Positions 11,657 to 22,085 of a stretch of DNA of 64,000 bases are shown here, piece by piece. The notes below the pieces were generated by a model that was not told the DNA's origin, did not search any database, and saw only the letters and a list, made by a program, of their open reading frames with translations. The translations under genes and the position numbers were made by a program. Location of the stretch: positions 30,086 to 94,085 of the forward strand of contig CANPOS010000001.1 of assembly GCA_947575745.1 (NCBI GenBank), given 5' to 3'. The stretch's first letter is position 1. Each line of letters starts with the position of its first letter. The stretch is from an uncultured Clostridium sp. Lineage in GTDB: Bacteria; Bacillota; Clostridia; TANB77; CAG-508.

Positions 11657-12185
11657 TCACGACAAAAACTGACAAAAAACGACAGAGGTAAGAATTCCGT
11701 ACAATGTCAGCAATTATTGCAGCAATCAAAACAAATCTAGTTTTTTTAACTTTTACAGCACTTGTATAGATTGCTATTGTGTAAAGCGTTGTTTCCGTAG
11801 AGCCCATAATAGTTGAAGTGATAAAGCCAATGATTGTATCAACACCATAGGTTTCCATTATATTTAATGCAACAGCAGTAGAAGCACTACCAGAGATTGG
11901 ACGAATTAGAGCAAGAGGAAGAATTTCTGTTGGAAAATTTATTAGATTTAATAAAGGTGATAGAATAGTAGAAATTAAATCTAAAATTCCAGAAGCTCTT
12001 AAAGCACTAATTGCTAAAAATAAACCAATAAGAGTCGGGAAAATTTTAATAACAGTTTCTATACCTTCAGAACAACCAGATAAAAAACTATCAAAAACCT
12101 TGACTTTTTCTAATAATGCATAAGATATTATAAAAAATATAACAAATGGAACAGCTGTTATCGAAATATAGTTAATTATAGCCAA
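11657..12185 (-). CDS. spmB: Spore maturation protein SpmB, needs +1 shift at in-frame CGG (minus codon at 11699-11697)
   Basis: SpmB motifs (SGSASTAVALNIMETYGVD, GSTETTLYTIAIY). Reading GTA-c-GGA gives IADIVGILTSVVFCQFLS* with the typical SpmB ending at 11657; the 0-frame gives an atypical tail. Confidence 0.85.
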
Positions 12186-12197
12186 TATAAATACCTC

Positions 12198-12776
12198 CTA
12201 TTTTCCAAGCTTTATGAAAAATTTGACTGCACTAACCCCAGCAATAGCAGCACATATAGTAGAAAGCCATACAGGAACAATTATAGAAGTAGGATTTGCA
12301 GAATTTAAAGAACTCCTTATTGCTATAACAGTAGTTGGGATTAGCTGAAGAGATGCTGTATTCAGTAAAATCAGCATTGCCATAGAATTACTAAGTATAT
12401 TTTTGTTAGGATTTTGTTCTTGAAGAGAAGACATTGCTTTTAAACCGAGAGGAGTTGCAGCATTTCCTAAACCAAGTAAGTTAGCAATAATATTTAAGGA
12501 AATCTCATTATATGTAGACGAATCTTTTTTTATATCAGGAAATAAAAATCTAATAATAGGACTAAGAAGTTTTGCTAATTTTTGTGAAAGTGAACTATCC
12601 CTAGAAATTTTCATTATTCCACACCATAAAGTAATAGTGCCAAAAAAGGTAATTGTAAGTTCAACAGCAGATTTACAAGAGTCAAATATACTATTATTTA
12701 TATCATCTATATGTCCTGAAAATACACTATATATATAAGAAATTATTATAAAAACTGGCCAAATGAAATTCAACAT
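12198..12776 (-). CDS. spmA: Spore maturation protein SpmA-like
   Basis: Adjacent to spmB; NLLGLGNAATPLGLKAM motif. Confidence 0.9.
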   Translation of the reverse strand: MLNFIWPVFIIISYIYSVFSGHIDDINNSIFDSCKSAVELTITFFGTITLWCGIMKISRDSSLSQKLAKLLSPIIRFLFPDIKKDSSTYNEISLNIIANLLGLGNAATPLGLKAMSSLQEQNPNKNILSNSMAMLILLNTASLQLIPTTVIAIRSSLNSANPTSIIVPVWLSTICAAIAGVSAVKFFIKLGK

Positions 12777-12899
12777 ATTTTTATACTCCTTTTAGAAAAT
12801 ATATGACAAGTAAAACAAATATATGAAAATGTTGACATAATACTTGAAAAATGTGCTAAAAAATGGTAAAATAATATATGTGTGAATAGGAGGAAGTAA

Positions 12900-15320
12900 A
12901 TGAAAAAAATAGAAGAAATGACAATAGAAGAAGTAATATCAACAGTTGGTTTAAATTTAGTTGGTAGAGATGTACAAATGATATTTAATAATGATTTGGC
13001 AACGATGAGGGAATATGAAGAAACCTTAGCAGAAATACAAAATAGAAACTATAAACTAGGAATAAATGGACCAAGAAATAGAAAAGCAGAAGTAAGAGAA
13101 GCTTTAGAGAAAATGGGAGATAAAGTAAACAAATATACATTGGTATTATTAGGATTATATAATTCACAAAGAGATCTAAAAAACCTAGTAGAACGTCCAA
13201 AAGAGGATAAAGAGCATACAAAGTCGAAAATAAAAGCTGCAATGGAACTTATAGGAAATAGAGATTTTACAGTAGTAGAACCTATTGCTGAAGGAGAATT
13301 TATAAGACTTAAAATTATAAATTCAACTAGACTTATACAATGTATAAGAAGTGGACAAAACATAGATAATATGAACAAACCAAGTAAAAAACAAGAGGCA
13401 AGATTAGCAGAAATAAAAGAAGAAATTGGACTTGAAAATATAGTAGGAAGACTAATAATAGAAGATATAATGTGTAGTATAGGAGATTTAGAAATAGCAA
13501 GAGGTATTTTAAATCAAATATCTTGGAATACCCTACAAAATTATGCAAAAACTCACCCAGAGATAAACTTAGATGAAATGGTTGAAACAGGTGATGTTCC
13601 AGTTGGCACTGGGGAAAATTTATATCAAAGTCCAGAAATAAGAACAAGTATGATAAAAGCAATTGAGCAAAATTATAGGTATATAGATTTTAATAGGCTA
13701 TTAATGTTGTCATGGATAAGATTAATAAGCGCATTAGAAGAAGATGTAGAAAATTCTTTAAGAAGTAGTGTTATTGAAGACAACGGACAAATAAGAGAAG
13801 AAGGAAAAGAAGGCACAGTTAATGGAATAAGACAGATAATAGAAAGTATAAAAGGAGTACTTGATAAAGGAGTAGGGGTAAAAATAGAAGATTCTACATA
13901 TACAGTAAAAGATATCGAAACAAGCCTAAAAAAATTTAAAGACGGAAGGTATATAAGAGGCGAGGAAATAGCTGCAGCAAAAGAGAGGATACTAACAGGT
14001 GAAACTAGCTTAATGGGAGAAGATGACGACATATTATCTGTAATGGTAATTAATGATGGAGAATTTGAAACTTTAATAAAAAATTCAGAAGAAAACATAT
14101 TCTTTTTAATAAGTAAAGAAGTTATAGAAGAAGATGAAATAAAACCAGCATTATATATTAGAGGAGAATGTTCACAAGAATTATTTTCTCTTATAAATAA
14201 AAAGGGAATATTAAGATATGAGGATATGGTAGAACTTTTTGAAGCAGGTATAATTAACCAAGATATACTTTTAAGTATTGAAGAACAAGAAAAGCGTCAA
14301 AGACTAATAACAGATACAGGAAGAAAGGTAAGAGAATTATATTTATCAGTATTAGACGAGAGTAATACTAATCCTAAAGAAACTATGGAAAAATTTAGTA
14401 GATATGCAACACTATATAAAAGATTAAATATAGATGGAAAATCAGAAGAGGAAATAGCAGAAGCTTCATTTACGTTAATTAGCTCATTTGAAGAAAATTT
14501 AACAGATAATGTATTACAAGGATTATATCAATTTGGAATAATTTCACTTGAAGCGGCAGCTGATTGGGGAGCCAATTTAACAGAAATGCTATCAGAAAAT
14601 AGTATAAAACCAACAGATATGAAAGGACTAGTGGCTAAAAGAGTTATTTCAATTGATGCTATAAAAGATGTATTAAAGAGAGGAGAATTATCTTATGAAG
14701 AAAAGCTAGATTTGATTTATAGCACTTTTGATGGAGAAACAGAAGAGGAAATAAGCGCAAGAGAAGAATTAATGGACTTTTTAGGAATAGGCGAAAGCTA
14801 TAAGGCAGAAGGAGTAGGAGAAGTGCAAAGTACAAGAGGACAAGGAACAGGAACAAGAGGAAGAGAGTTTATTACAGATCCACATGCTAGATGGAAATTA
14901 ATATCGCTATTAGATAAAGACTATTCTAAAAAGTTCTTACCAAGAGATAAGGAGATTGTAGATGGACATAGAGTATTCTTACTTCCAAATAGTGAAAAGA
15001 TTTTAATAGAAAGGATGCATGAAAAAAGAGGAGGAAAAAGAGTAAGCGCCTACGGAAGTGCAACTTACATAATGGACACTGATAAATTTTTCGAAAATAT
15101 GGACATAATAATAGAAAATGGTGCAATAAATAGAACTTTCTTAAGAGAAATGTCAGAAAGTGAAGAAGCAACTAAAATAATACATAGCAAGCATTGGGGT
15201 TCAGCAATAAAAAGATATTTTGAGATAACTTCAGAAAATGAGAGATATACTGTGGAAGATATAAAAGAAATTGATGTAGCGATTGCAAGTGTTGAGAAAT
15301 CTAGAAAAGAAAGAGAATAA
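12900..15320 (+). CDS. Hypothetical protein (806 aa)
   Basis: Long ORF with an RBS-like aggagg upstream; family not recognised. Confidence 0.85.
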   Translation: MKKIEEMTIEEVISTVGLNLVGRDVQMIFNNDLATMREYEETLAEIQNRNYKLGINGPRNRKAEVREALEKMGDKVNKYTLVLLGLYNSQRDLKNLVERPKEDKEHTKSKIKAAMELIGNRDFTVVEPIAEGEFIRLKIINSTRLIQCIRSGQNIDNMNKPSKKQEARLAEIKEEIGLENIVGRLIIEDIMCSIGDLEIARGILNQISWNTLQNYAKTHPEINLDEMVETGDVPVGTGENLYQSPEIRTSMIKAIEQNYRYIDFNRLLMLSWIRLISALEEDVENSLRSSVIEDNGQIREEGKEGTVNGIRQIIESIKGVLDKGVGVKIEDSTYTVKDIETSLKKFKDGRYIRGEEIAAAKERILTGETSLMGEDDDILSVMVINDGEFETLIKNSEENIFFLISKEVIEEDEIKPALYIRGECSQELFSLINKKGILRYEDMVELFEAGIINQDILLSIEEQEKRQRLITDTGRKVRELYLSVLDESNTNPKETMEKFSRYATLYKRLNIDGKSEEEIAEASFTLISSFEENLTDNVLQGLYQFGIISLEAAADWGANLTEMLSENSIKPTDMKGLVAKRVISIDAIKDVLKRGELSYEEKLDLIYSTFDGETEEEISAREELMDFLGIGESYKAEGVGEVQSTRGQGTGTRGREFITDPHARWKLISLLDKDYSKKFLPRDKEIVDGHRVFLLPNSEKILIERMHEKRGGKRVSAYGSATYIMDTDKFFENMDIIIENGAINRTFLREMSESEEATKIIHSKHWGSAIKRYFEITSENERYTVEDIKEIDVAIASVEKSRKERE

Positions 15321-15323
15321 AGT

Positions 15324-16061
15324 ATGGAAAAAATATTGTATAAAGCAATGTTTAGCAAAATTCAAAAAAACATATTAGATAATAAAAACGAACTAAAGGA
15401 AATGGAAAAAATAGATGCTAAATATTGCAAAACAAAAATAGACATAAATAAATTATTGGAAATAATAGAAGCATATAAGGAAAAAAGTATAGAAAATATA
15501 AATACAGAAATTACATATATTTGTAATGGAAATCCATATATAGTTTTGAACCTTGCAATGTTAGCTATAATAAAGAACATAAATATACAAATAAATATAG
15601 ATGATACAATGCTTGGAGTAAATAAATTTATCTTGAAAATAATAAATAAAGTATTGCAAGAAAATAAAATAAATATAGAAATTAAATTAACTGAAAATAT
15701 AAAGGGCAAAAAATTGGTATTTATAGATAGAATAAATGACTTTAATATAGTAAAGGATAAAAATGCAATATTTATACCATACCAAAGTATTGATATATAT
15801 TCAGATAATGAGGAATACGAGGAATTATATGAGAAAATATATAATTATGCTATAGATATGAATATAGATATCGATATTTTTGATGACGAAGGAATAGAGG
15901 CAATGTTAAAATATGGGAAAGGAAATAAGAAACTTATTTTAACAAATAATGAAGAAATAAAGAAAAAGTATAAAAATGGTAATATTTATATAAATGAAAA
16001 TCCTTTTAAAAATGAGCAATTGTTTTTTGATAATGTACTAATAGAAAAATTGATAATGTAA
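15324..16061 (+). CDS. Hypothetical protein (245 aa), probably co-transcribed with the preceding gene
   Basis: Starts 3 nt after the preceding stop; long AT-biased ORF. Confidence 0.7.
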   Translation: MEKILYKAMFSKIQKNILDNKNELKEMEKIDAKYCKTKIDINKLLEIIEAYKEKSIENINTEITYICNGNPYIVLNLAMLAIIKNINIQINIDDTMLGVNKFILKIINKVLQENKINIEIKLTENIKGKKLVFIDRINDFNIVKDKNAIFIPYQSIDIYSDNEEYEELYEKIYNYAIDMNIDIDIFDDEGIEAMLKYGKGNKKLILTNNEEIKKKYKNGNIYINENPFKNEQLFFDNVLIEKLIM

Positions 16062-16096
16062 TAAAAAGCGAGAGGCAGGATGACCTGCCTCTCCTT

Positions 16097-16225
16097 TCAA
16101 CTTTTACCGAAAGAGATGCGCTTGGACTTTTTGGGGCGAGCTTTGCACGGCTGAATTCCGTAAAAACGGGCTGCCGCCAAGAACAGAATAAAGTTCTTGA
16201 GCTCCCTACGTCCAGAAGAACTCAT
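16097..16225 (-). CDS. Small basic 42-aa ORF MSSSGRRELKNFILFLAAARFYGIQPCKARPKKSKRISFGKS
   Basis: Strong RBS (aaggaggtatttt) then ATG; followed by hairpin gaggcagg-atga-cctgcctc. Not in the supplied ORF track because of length. Confidence 0.45.
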   Translation of the reverse strand: MSSSGRRELKNFILFLAAARFYGIQPCKARPKKSKRISFGKS

Positions 16226-16459
16226 ATAAAATACCTCCTTCGAATGTCAGTTCCAACTTAGAACTGTTAAATTAATTATACAGTTTTAACAAAGAATTGT
16301 CAACATAATATAATTATGGAAATTTAATTTTAAATTTATATATCCATATTTAGTAAGGTATGGTATAATTAATTGTAATTTAACAATGTTCAAACATAAC
16401 TAGAGTTAAGAAACAAAATGCTATTAAAGAAATTTTGGAAAATAAAAAGGAGGAAGGAA

Positions 16460-16777
16460 ATGTCAACAACAAATGAATACATAGAATATGTATGTGAACA
16501 AATAAATGGAATAGGAAATATTAGATACAAGAAAATGTTTGGAGAATTTATGGTATATGTTAATGAAAAGCCAGTTATTATTGTATGTAATAATAATGCG
16601 TTTGTAAAGAAGATTGAAAATATAAAAGAAATGATGAAAAACGCAGAAACGGGGTATCCGTACAAGGGAGCCAAAGAGCATTATATATTAGATATTGACA
16701 ATTCTGATTTTTGTAAGAAGGTTGTAACTAAAATAGAAGCAGTAACTCCAATACCTAAACCAAGAAAAAAGAAATAA
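16460..16777 (+). CDS. TfoX N-terminal domain family protein
   Basis: EYVCEQINGIGNIRYKKMFGEFMVYVNEKPV..VCNN; RBS aaggaggaagg before the 16460 ATG. Confidence 0.8.
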   Translation: MSTTNEYIEYVCEQINGIGNIRYKKMFGEFMVYVNEKPVIIVCNNNAFVKKIENIKEMMKNAETGYPYKGAKEHYILDIDNSDFCKKVVTKIEAVTPIPKPRKKK

Positions 16778-16816
16778 TATAATTAATATTATAAGGATTT
16801 TAGAGGAGGATAAAAT

Positions 16817-17302
16817 ATGCAATTTAAAATTAGAGAAATTGAGGCAAAAGATAATAAAGAAATCGAAAGAATAATTAGAACTTGTCTAATTGAATTTGGA
16901 GCAAATCATGAAGGTACAGCTTGGGCTGATCCTAATTTAGGTAGATTTTCTGAAATTTATAATACTGAAGGAAACAAATATTGGGTGGCAGAAAATGAAG
17001 AAGGAAAGATAATTGGAGGAGTTGGCATTGGAAATCTGGAGGGGACTGATAAGGTATGTGAATTACAAAAAATGTACTGTTTACCAGAAACAAGAGGTAC
17101 AGGTGCATCTCATAAGCTTATAGAAGTGGCATTAGAATATGCAAAAAGATATTATGATAAGTGTTATCTAGAAACTTTAAGTAATATGATTGCTGCTCAG
17201 GAATTTTATGAAAAATATGGATTTATTAAAATTGATGAACCAATAGTTGAAACAGGACATTTTGCCTGTGATGTTAGATACATAAAAGAGTTAAACAAGT
17301 AA
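16817..17302 (+). CDS. GNAT family N-acetyltransferase
   Basis: YWVAENEEGKIIGGVGI..LQKMYCLPETRGTGASHKLIEVALEYAK. Confidence 0.9.
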   Translation: MQFKIREIEAKDNKEIERIIRTCLIEFGANHEGTAWADPNLGRFSEIYNTEGNKYWVAENEEGKIIGGVGIGNLEGTDKVCELQKMYCLPETRGTGASHKLIEVALEYAKRYYDKCYLETLSNMIAAQEFYEKYGFIKIDEPIVETGHFACDVRYIKELNK

Positions 17303-17362
17303 CATGAATAAAATGTTACAAAAAAATCTGTAAGAAAAAAGAATATTAATAAAATAAAAAGA

Positions 17363-17399
17363 CTCAAGTTTACATTAAAAGCAACTTGAGCCTTTTTTT
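17363..17399. terminator. Bidirectional-type terminator hairpin
   Basis: gactcaagt..acttgagcctttttttg. Confidence 0.7.
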
Positions 17400-17400
17400 G

Positions 17401-17745
17401 TTAGGATTTTTTCCTATTTTTAAAAATATCATTAGGATTATATTTTTTATAGGCTATTTCTTCTTTTTTTATTTTAATAGAAGCTTCCTTTGCATTAATA
17501 ATCCTTTTTTCTTCTTCACTTGCCAAATAAGATTTATAAATAATTGCAAGTAACAAATTAGTATCTTCTAGTAAATTATTTTTTTCTATATCTTCAGTTG
17601 TGATTTTGTGATTTAAATCCATATGCGCCTCTAGAAATTGCCAAATTTCATCAGGAATTTTTCTTTGAGCATCTTCAGAGAGCATTTTCATTAAATCATA
17701 TCCTTCTTTATATGACTTTGGATTTAGTTTATACAAATTTTTCAT
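17401..17745 (-). CDS. Hypothetical protein (114 aa)
   Basis: ORF abutting the upstream CDS; Lys-rich with LEAHMDLNHKITTEDIEKNNLL. Confidence 0.65.
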   Translation of the reverse strand: MKNLYKLNPKSYKEGYDLMKMLSEDAQRKIPDEIWQFLEAHMDLNHKITTEDIEKNNLLEDTNLLLAIIYKSYLASEEEKRIINAKEASIKIKKEEIAYKKYNPNDIFKNRKKS

Positions 17746-19442
17746 TAACTTTTCTCCTGTACATTTTCCTTGCTAAGTTTTCCAACTTCAGCACTTGGGA
17801 TTTCACCATATAAATTGGTAGCAACACTTACGGCTCTCCTAATTGCAGAGCTTGCTAATTTTTCTGCTTCTTCTCTAGCAATACTTAATATGTAATCATT
17901 TGCAAAGCCATCTAGTTCTATAATACCACCAGTTGCAAATTCCTGATATGGTTTCATATTTTTATCTAAGCTACTTCTTAGTTCTTGACTTTCACAAGAA
18001 TTCTTATCTGCTATAACAGCATTTTTTCCATGAGCAACAGCAGCAGTCAGCATTGTTATATCATTTGTTCCATCACCTATGCAAGTAAAATGTCCTCTAA
18101 TATCTTCTCTAGATTTATCTCCATTAAGTGCAAGTTGTGAAAGTTTCAGTACAGAAGTTGCCTTATGTATTCCAGCAGGCGCCAAATCCACAGAAAAATT
18201 GCCATCATCCAAAGACTGATAATTTAATTGAACATTTAAATTATTAGTTTTTATATAATTTCTAATTTCCTCTATCGCTTGAGAAGAAGAAACTCTAAAA
18301 GATAAGCTCAAAAGTTCTTTGTCAGTATCAGTCAAGCTTTGGATAACGTCTTTTGAAAATATTCTAGTTCCTAGTTTTCTTTCATAAGCTTTAGAATTTG
18401 CAGTATATGGACAATCTTGAAGAACAACAACGTCACCTGTGCTAAACTCTATTTCATCTTTACTTGTTTGTCCTTTATCCATCATATCCTTTATCAAGCT
18501 TAACATATCGCTTTTAGGCAATCTTTCTTTAGTTATATATTTTTCAGATTGTGTATCATATATAAATCCGTTATCACCAATAATGTATTTTGGAACAGAA
18601 ATACCTTTATCTTCTAAGATTTTTATAATTTCTCCAGCAGGTCTTGCTGTTGTTATTACAAATAATCCATTACTTTTTCCTTCTATTAGAGAAATAGCTT
18701 CACCTAATTTTTGACAAGCATCTTCAGTTTCTAAATCTAGTGTACCATCCTTATCTGAGAAAATTATATAATCTTTATTATCAATTTTCCCTTTATCTTT
18801 TATTTCACGTTTTCTTTCTGGGTGAGCCTTTTTCCAATTATATTTTTCTTCTTCACTTCCAAATTCTACAATTACACTATCTAATTCTTCTGGTGGTAGA
18901 TTTTCTAAGTTTACAATTCCAGTTTCTCTAGTTTCACTTTCCGTAATATCTATATCATGCTCTAAATTGTCTATTATTAATTCTCCAAATAAATGCTGAT
19001 ATTCATGCATAAAAATCATTGAATCAGCAACAGAAAAAGGAATTATAAGTTCATTTCCTTCTAAATCAAAACCTTTTACTGTAATTCTAAATGGTCTATC
19101 CTTAAAAGTCCAATAATAATGATTATCATAATCTATTGAAAAGCAGCCTTCTTCCTCTTTTGATACTCCTTGTGCATGAATAACTTCAGGATTGACTAAG
19201 ACTAGTTGTGTTTTTCTATCTTCAAAAGTTTTTATTGCAATTACTCTTTTAAAATTTCCTAATTGTGGTGCAGAAAAGCCAGCTGCCCCATTTTGTCTTT
19301 CTACTTCTTCTAATAAAGCAATACCTATGGCTCTTGCTTCAGCTCTTCCTTCTTTTGTATCCATATTTATTTCTTGAGAAATCCTTCTTAAATCATTTTT
19401 ATCATTTGCATTAACATATTTTAGAACTTTTCTCTTATCCAT
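17745..19442 (-). CDS. Peptide deformylase-like domain fused to a HAD-family hydrolase
   Basis: N-term GFSAPQLGN, EEGCFSID, MHEYQHLFGELI (PDF-like motifs); C-term IIFSDKDGTLDL and GDGTNDITMLTAA (HAD motifs). Confidence 0.8.
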   Translation of the reverse strand: MDKRKVLKYVNANDKNDLRRISQEINMDTKEGRAEARAIGIALLEEVERQNGAAGFSAPQLGNFKRVIAIKTFEDRKTQLVLVNPEVIHAQGVSKEEEGCFSIDYDNHYYWTFKDRPFRITVKGFDLEGNELIIPFSVADSMIFMHEYQHLFGELIIDNLEHDIDITESETRETGIVNLENLPPEELDSVIVEFGSEEEKYNWKKAHPERKREIKDKGKIDNKDYIIFSDKDGTLDLETEDACQKLGEAISLIEGKSNGLFVITTARPAGEIIKILEDKGISVPKYIIGDNGFIYDTQSEKYITKERLPKSDMLSLIKDMMDKGQTSKDEIEFSTGDVVVLQDCPYTANSKAYERKLGTRIFSKDVIQSLTDTDKELLSLSFRVSSSQAIEEIRNYIKTNNLNVQLNYQSLDDGNFSVDLAPAGIHKATSVLKLSQLALNGDKSREDIRGHFTCIGDGTNDITMLTAAVAHGKNAVIADKNSCESQELRSSLDKNMKPYQEFATGGIIELDGFANDYILSIAREEAEKLASSAIRRAVSVATNLYGEIPSAEVGKLSKENVQEKS

Positions 19443-19592
19443 TTTTTGCTCCTCTTAAATCTTAAAAATATACATAATTATATCACAAAACTAATCTTAT
19501 GTCTACTTTGTTGCAAGAAATCTGTTATATTGACTTTTTTTATTTTCTAACATATACTTGATTTATATTTAATATAGAAATGGAGTTAAGTT

Positions 19593-20501
19593 ATGAGTGA
19601 CAAGATTTTCATATCGCATGCAGATATTATACTAGATAAAATATATGATAGTAAATTTAAGTTAATAAAACAAGATGGTGGAGGATGTAATTGGAATGAT
19701 ATATATAATTTAAGTATATTAGGAGAAAAGTGCTACGCATTTGGGAGTTGTGGCAATGATGAAGAAGGAAAAATTGCAATCAATTCTTTAAAAAAAGCAG
19801 GAGTTAATGTAGATAATATAATGATAGATAATAATATTTCAACAGCTGTTATGAATATATTATTGCCAGATGAGGAAACTTTAGGGGAGAATGATATTAT
19901 ACATACTTGGTATTCTCCAATTACAAATAAGAATACAATGCATTTTTCAGATAACTTACCTTTAGATATTCCAAAGGAATTTGAAGATAAAGAAATTTAT
20001 ATAATTCTAGATAAGTTTGAAGCTATAAATTATGAATTTCTACAAAGAATACAAAACAAAAAGGTTTGTTTAGATGTTGGAGCAGAAGAATTTATTGAAT
20101 ATTATACAAATCAATATTTAATAAGTTTTTTTAAACAAGCTAATATTATCCAAATAAATAATAACATACGCAATTATTTATTTAACAAGCTTAAAATATG
20201 TAATGAAATAGATTTTTTTAATTTATTAGATTTAGATTTATTGGTTATTACTAATGGAAAAAAAGGGGCAAAGTTTTTATATAAAGAAAATGGTAAAATA
20301 AAATTATGTGATAAAAAACCAGAGATTTTAGTCGATGCCATAGATACTTCAGGGGCTGGAGATGCATTTTTCTCAGTTATAATTAGAGAATATGCATATT
20401 GTGATAAAATAGATGAAGAGTTTATTAATCATACATTTAAATTAGCAAATAAATCATCACGTGAGGTTCTTTCGCAACTAGGAAGTAGGAAAATAACATA
20501 A
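19593..20501 (+). CDS. PfkB/ribokinase-family carbohydrate kinase
   Basis: AFGSCGNDEEGK..LKKAGV and C-terminal DTSGAGDAFFS. Confidence 0.9.
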   Translation: MSDKIFISHADIILDKIYDSKFKLIKQDGGGCNWNDIYNLSILGEKCYAFGSCGNDEEGKIAINSLKKAGVNVDNIMIDNNISTAVMNILLPDEETLGENDIIHTWYSPITNKNTMHFSDNLPLDIPKEFEDKEIYIILDKFEAINYEFLQRIQNKKVCLDVGAEEFIEYYTNQYLISFFKQANIIQINNNIRNYLFNKLKICNEIDFFNLLDLDLLVITNGKKGAKFLYKENGKIKLCDKKPEILVDAIDTSGAGDAFFSVIIREYAYCDKIDEEFINHTFKLANKSSREVLSQLGSRKIT

Positions 20502-20680
20502 AAGTATTATTAAAAGCTATATTTGTATAAACAAAACTAAATTACACTAATAATAATTTTAGTTGTAAATTTATATTATATATGGTAAAATGCAAATAGG
20601 TGCAAGAAGGCGTTCTTTGAAGAAATGATTGTAAAGGTATTTTGTAATCTCGTATCCAGAACTTAGAAAGGGGCTATTTT

Positions 20681-20878
20681 ATGAATAAAATAATGAAGCG
20701 TTTTGTGGAGGCAGCGAGTAGACGGAGGACAGTCGATGAACCAGAAGTCGATAGGATTCCTAGCACTACAAAAATAAGGACATATACAAGCAATTCCTCT
20801 TTATATTCCAAAGAGAGTACAATAGAGAATATAATAAAGGCTGTTGAATTTTGTTCTATTGATCAAAAAGAGAAATAA
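20681..20878 (+). CDS. Small orphan ORF (65 aa) with in-frame CGG not requiring a shift
   Basis: RBS-like gaaagggg then ATG; AGA CGG AGG in frame. Confidence 0.4.
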   Translation: MNKIMKRFVEAASRRRTVDEPEVDRIPSTTKIRTYTSNSSLYSKESTIENIIKAVEFCSIDQKEK

Positions 20879-20939
20879 GAGCAGATATATTAAGAGCTAC
20901 TTGCACAACAACTAAATTTCCTAGTTTTGAATACTAAAA

Positions 20940-20979
20940 AGAGGAAGAATTCTGTTTTTGAGTTCTTCCTTTTTTTTAG
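20940..20979 (+). terminator. Rho-independent terminator
   Basis: aggaagaattctgtttttgagttcttcctttttttt. Confidence 0.75.
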
Positions 20980-21128
20980 TGTGCCCAGCATGGGCAACAA
21001 CATAGTCTTGAGTTCTAATAATATGTGATTCTATTCATATTAGAATTATTTTAAACCGAGGATCTCTCGATATTTTAACAAAAGAGTGTAATAAAATCAA
21101 TAAAAATGGTTTATTATGGAGGAAAACT

Positions 21129-21371
21129 TTGAAAAAGTACAAGAATAATAAAAGTAATGTTATAGGAAATTTAATAAAAAGTTATAGAATAAAACAAAAT
21201 TTTAAAAAAGTTGAACTTTGTAAGCAACTACAATTACATGCGGTTTACATTGATACTACTGAACTAAAAAGAATGAAAGAAGGAGAAATGATAATAAAGG
21301 ACTTTGAACTTATTGCTTTTTGTAAAGTATTAAATATTAATTATGATGAATTAAAATCTGCAATAGAATAA
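21129..21371 (+). CDS. Small XRE-like helix-turn-helix protein
   Basis: IGNLIKSYRIKQNFKKVELCKQLQL..KDFELIAFCKVLNINYDEL. Confidence 0.55.
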   Translation: MKKYKNNKSNVIGNLIKSYRIKQNFKKVELCKQLQLHAVYIDTTELKRMKEGEMIIKDFELIAFCKVLNINYDELKSAIE

Positions 21372-21698
21372 TAGATAATAAAAGATGACACAAAAATGTT
21401 ATCTTTTTTATTGTAAATTTGATAAAGGTACAAAAAGTATCTGATTTTATTAGAAAATTGTCTTATAAAATAATACATTATTGGAAAATATCAAGAAAGT
21501 TTATAAACATTGAAAATAAAGAGGTTATGACAACATAATATTATTAAAATACGACAATAATAGAAACAATATGTTAAAGTATCAAAAATTGTAGATTAAT
21601 GCATTAAAATGTGAAGGTAGGTAATAAAGTTTTATTGATAAGTATATAATCTTATGATATTATAATAGTCAAATAAATAATTTATGGAGAAGTTACAT

Positions 21699-22085
21699 AT
21701 GAAAAAAAGTATAAAATGGGTAATTAGAATTTTAATTGGAGTAATAATCTTATGGTTAATAATTTTTGGTATTGATTTTTATAGATGCTCACATCTAAAA
21801 GAACCAATATTTGTATTATCAAAATGGTACAAGGATATGTATTTCAATAATGGACGAATAGATTTTACATGTTATTGTTTAGGATATAGAGTAAATTTAA
21901 GCACAGTTCCTATTTCTGAAAATAAAAAACAAGTAACATGGATAGAAATGTTTATATTTAATAAATGTATTGTAGAAGAAAAAATACAAACAAGTGAGCA
22001 TACAATTAACAGTAACAATGATGTTAAAATAGAGCCTTATGAAAATATAGAAGACATAGATGTAGTAACAAATATGGTAAAATAA
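21699..22085 (+). CDS. Hypothetical single-TM protein
   Basis: N-terminal TM (WVIRILIGVIILWLIIFGIDFY); RBS tggagaag. Confidence 0.6.
   Translation: MKKSIKWVIRILIGVIILWLIIFGIDFYRCSHLKEPIFVLSKWYKDMYFNNGRIDFTCYCLGYRVNLSTVPISENKKQVTWIEMFIFNKCIVEEKIQTSEHTINSNNDVKIEPYENIEDIDVVTNMVK

Noticed and set aside
12985-15358. Series of minus-strand ORFs antisense to 12900-15320
   Set aside because: Hydrophobic low-complexity shadow ORFs opposite a well-supported coding frame.
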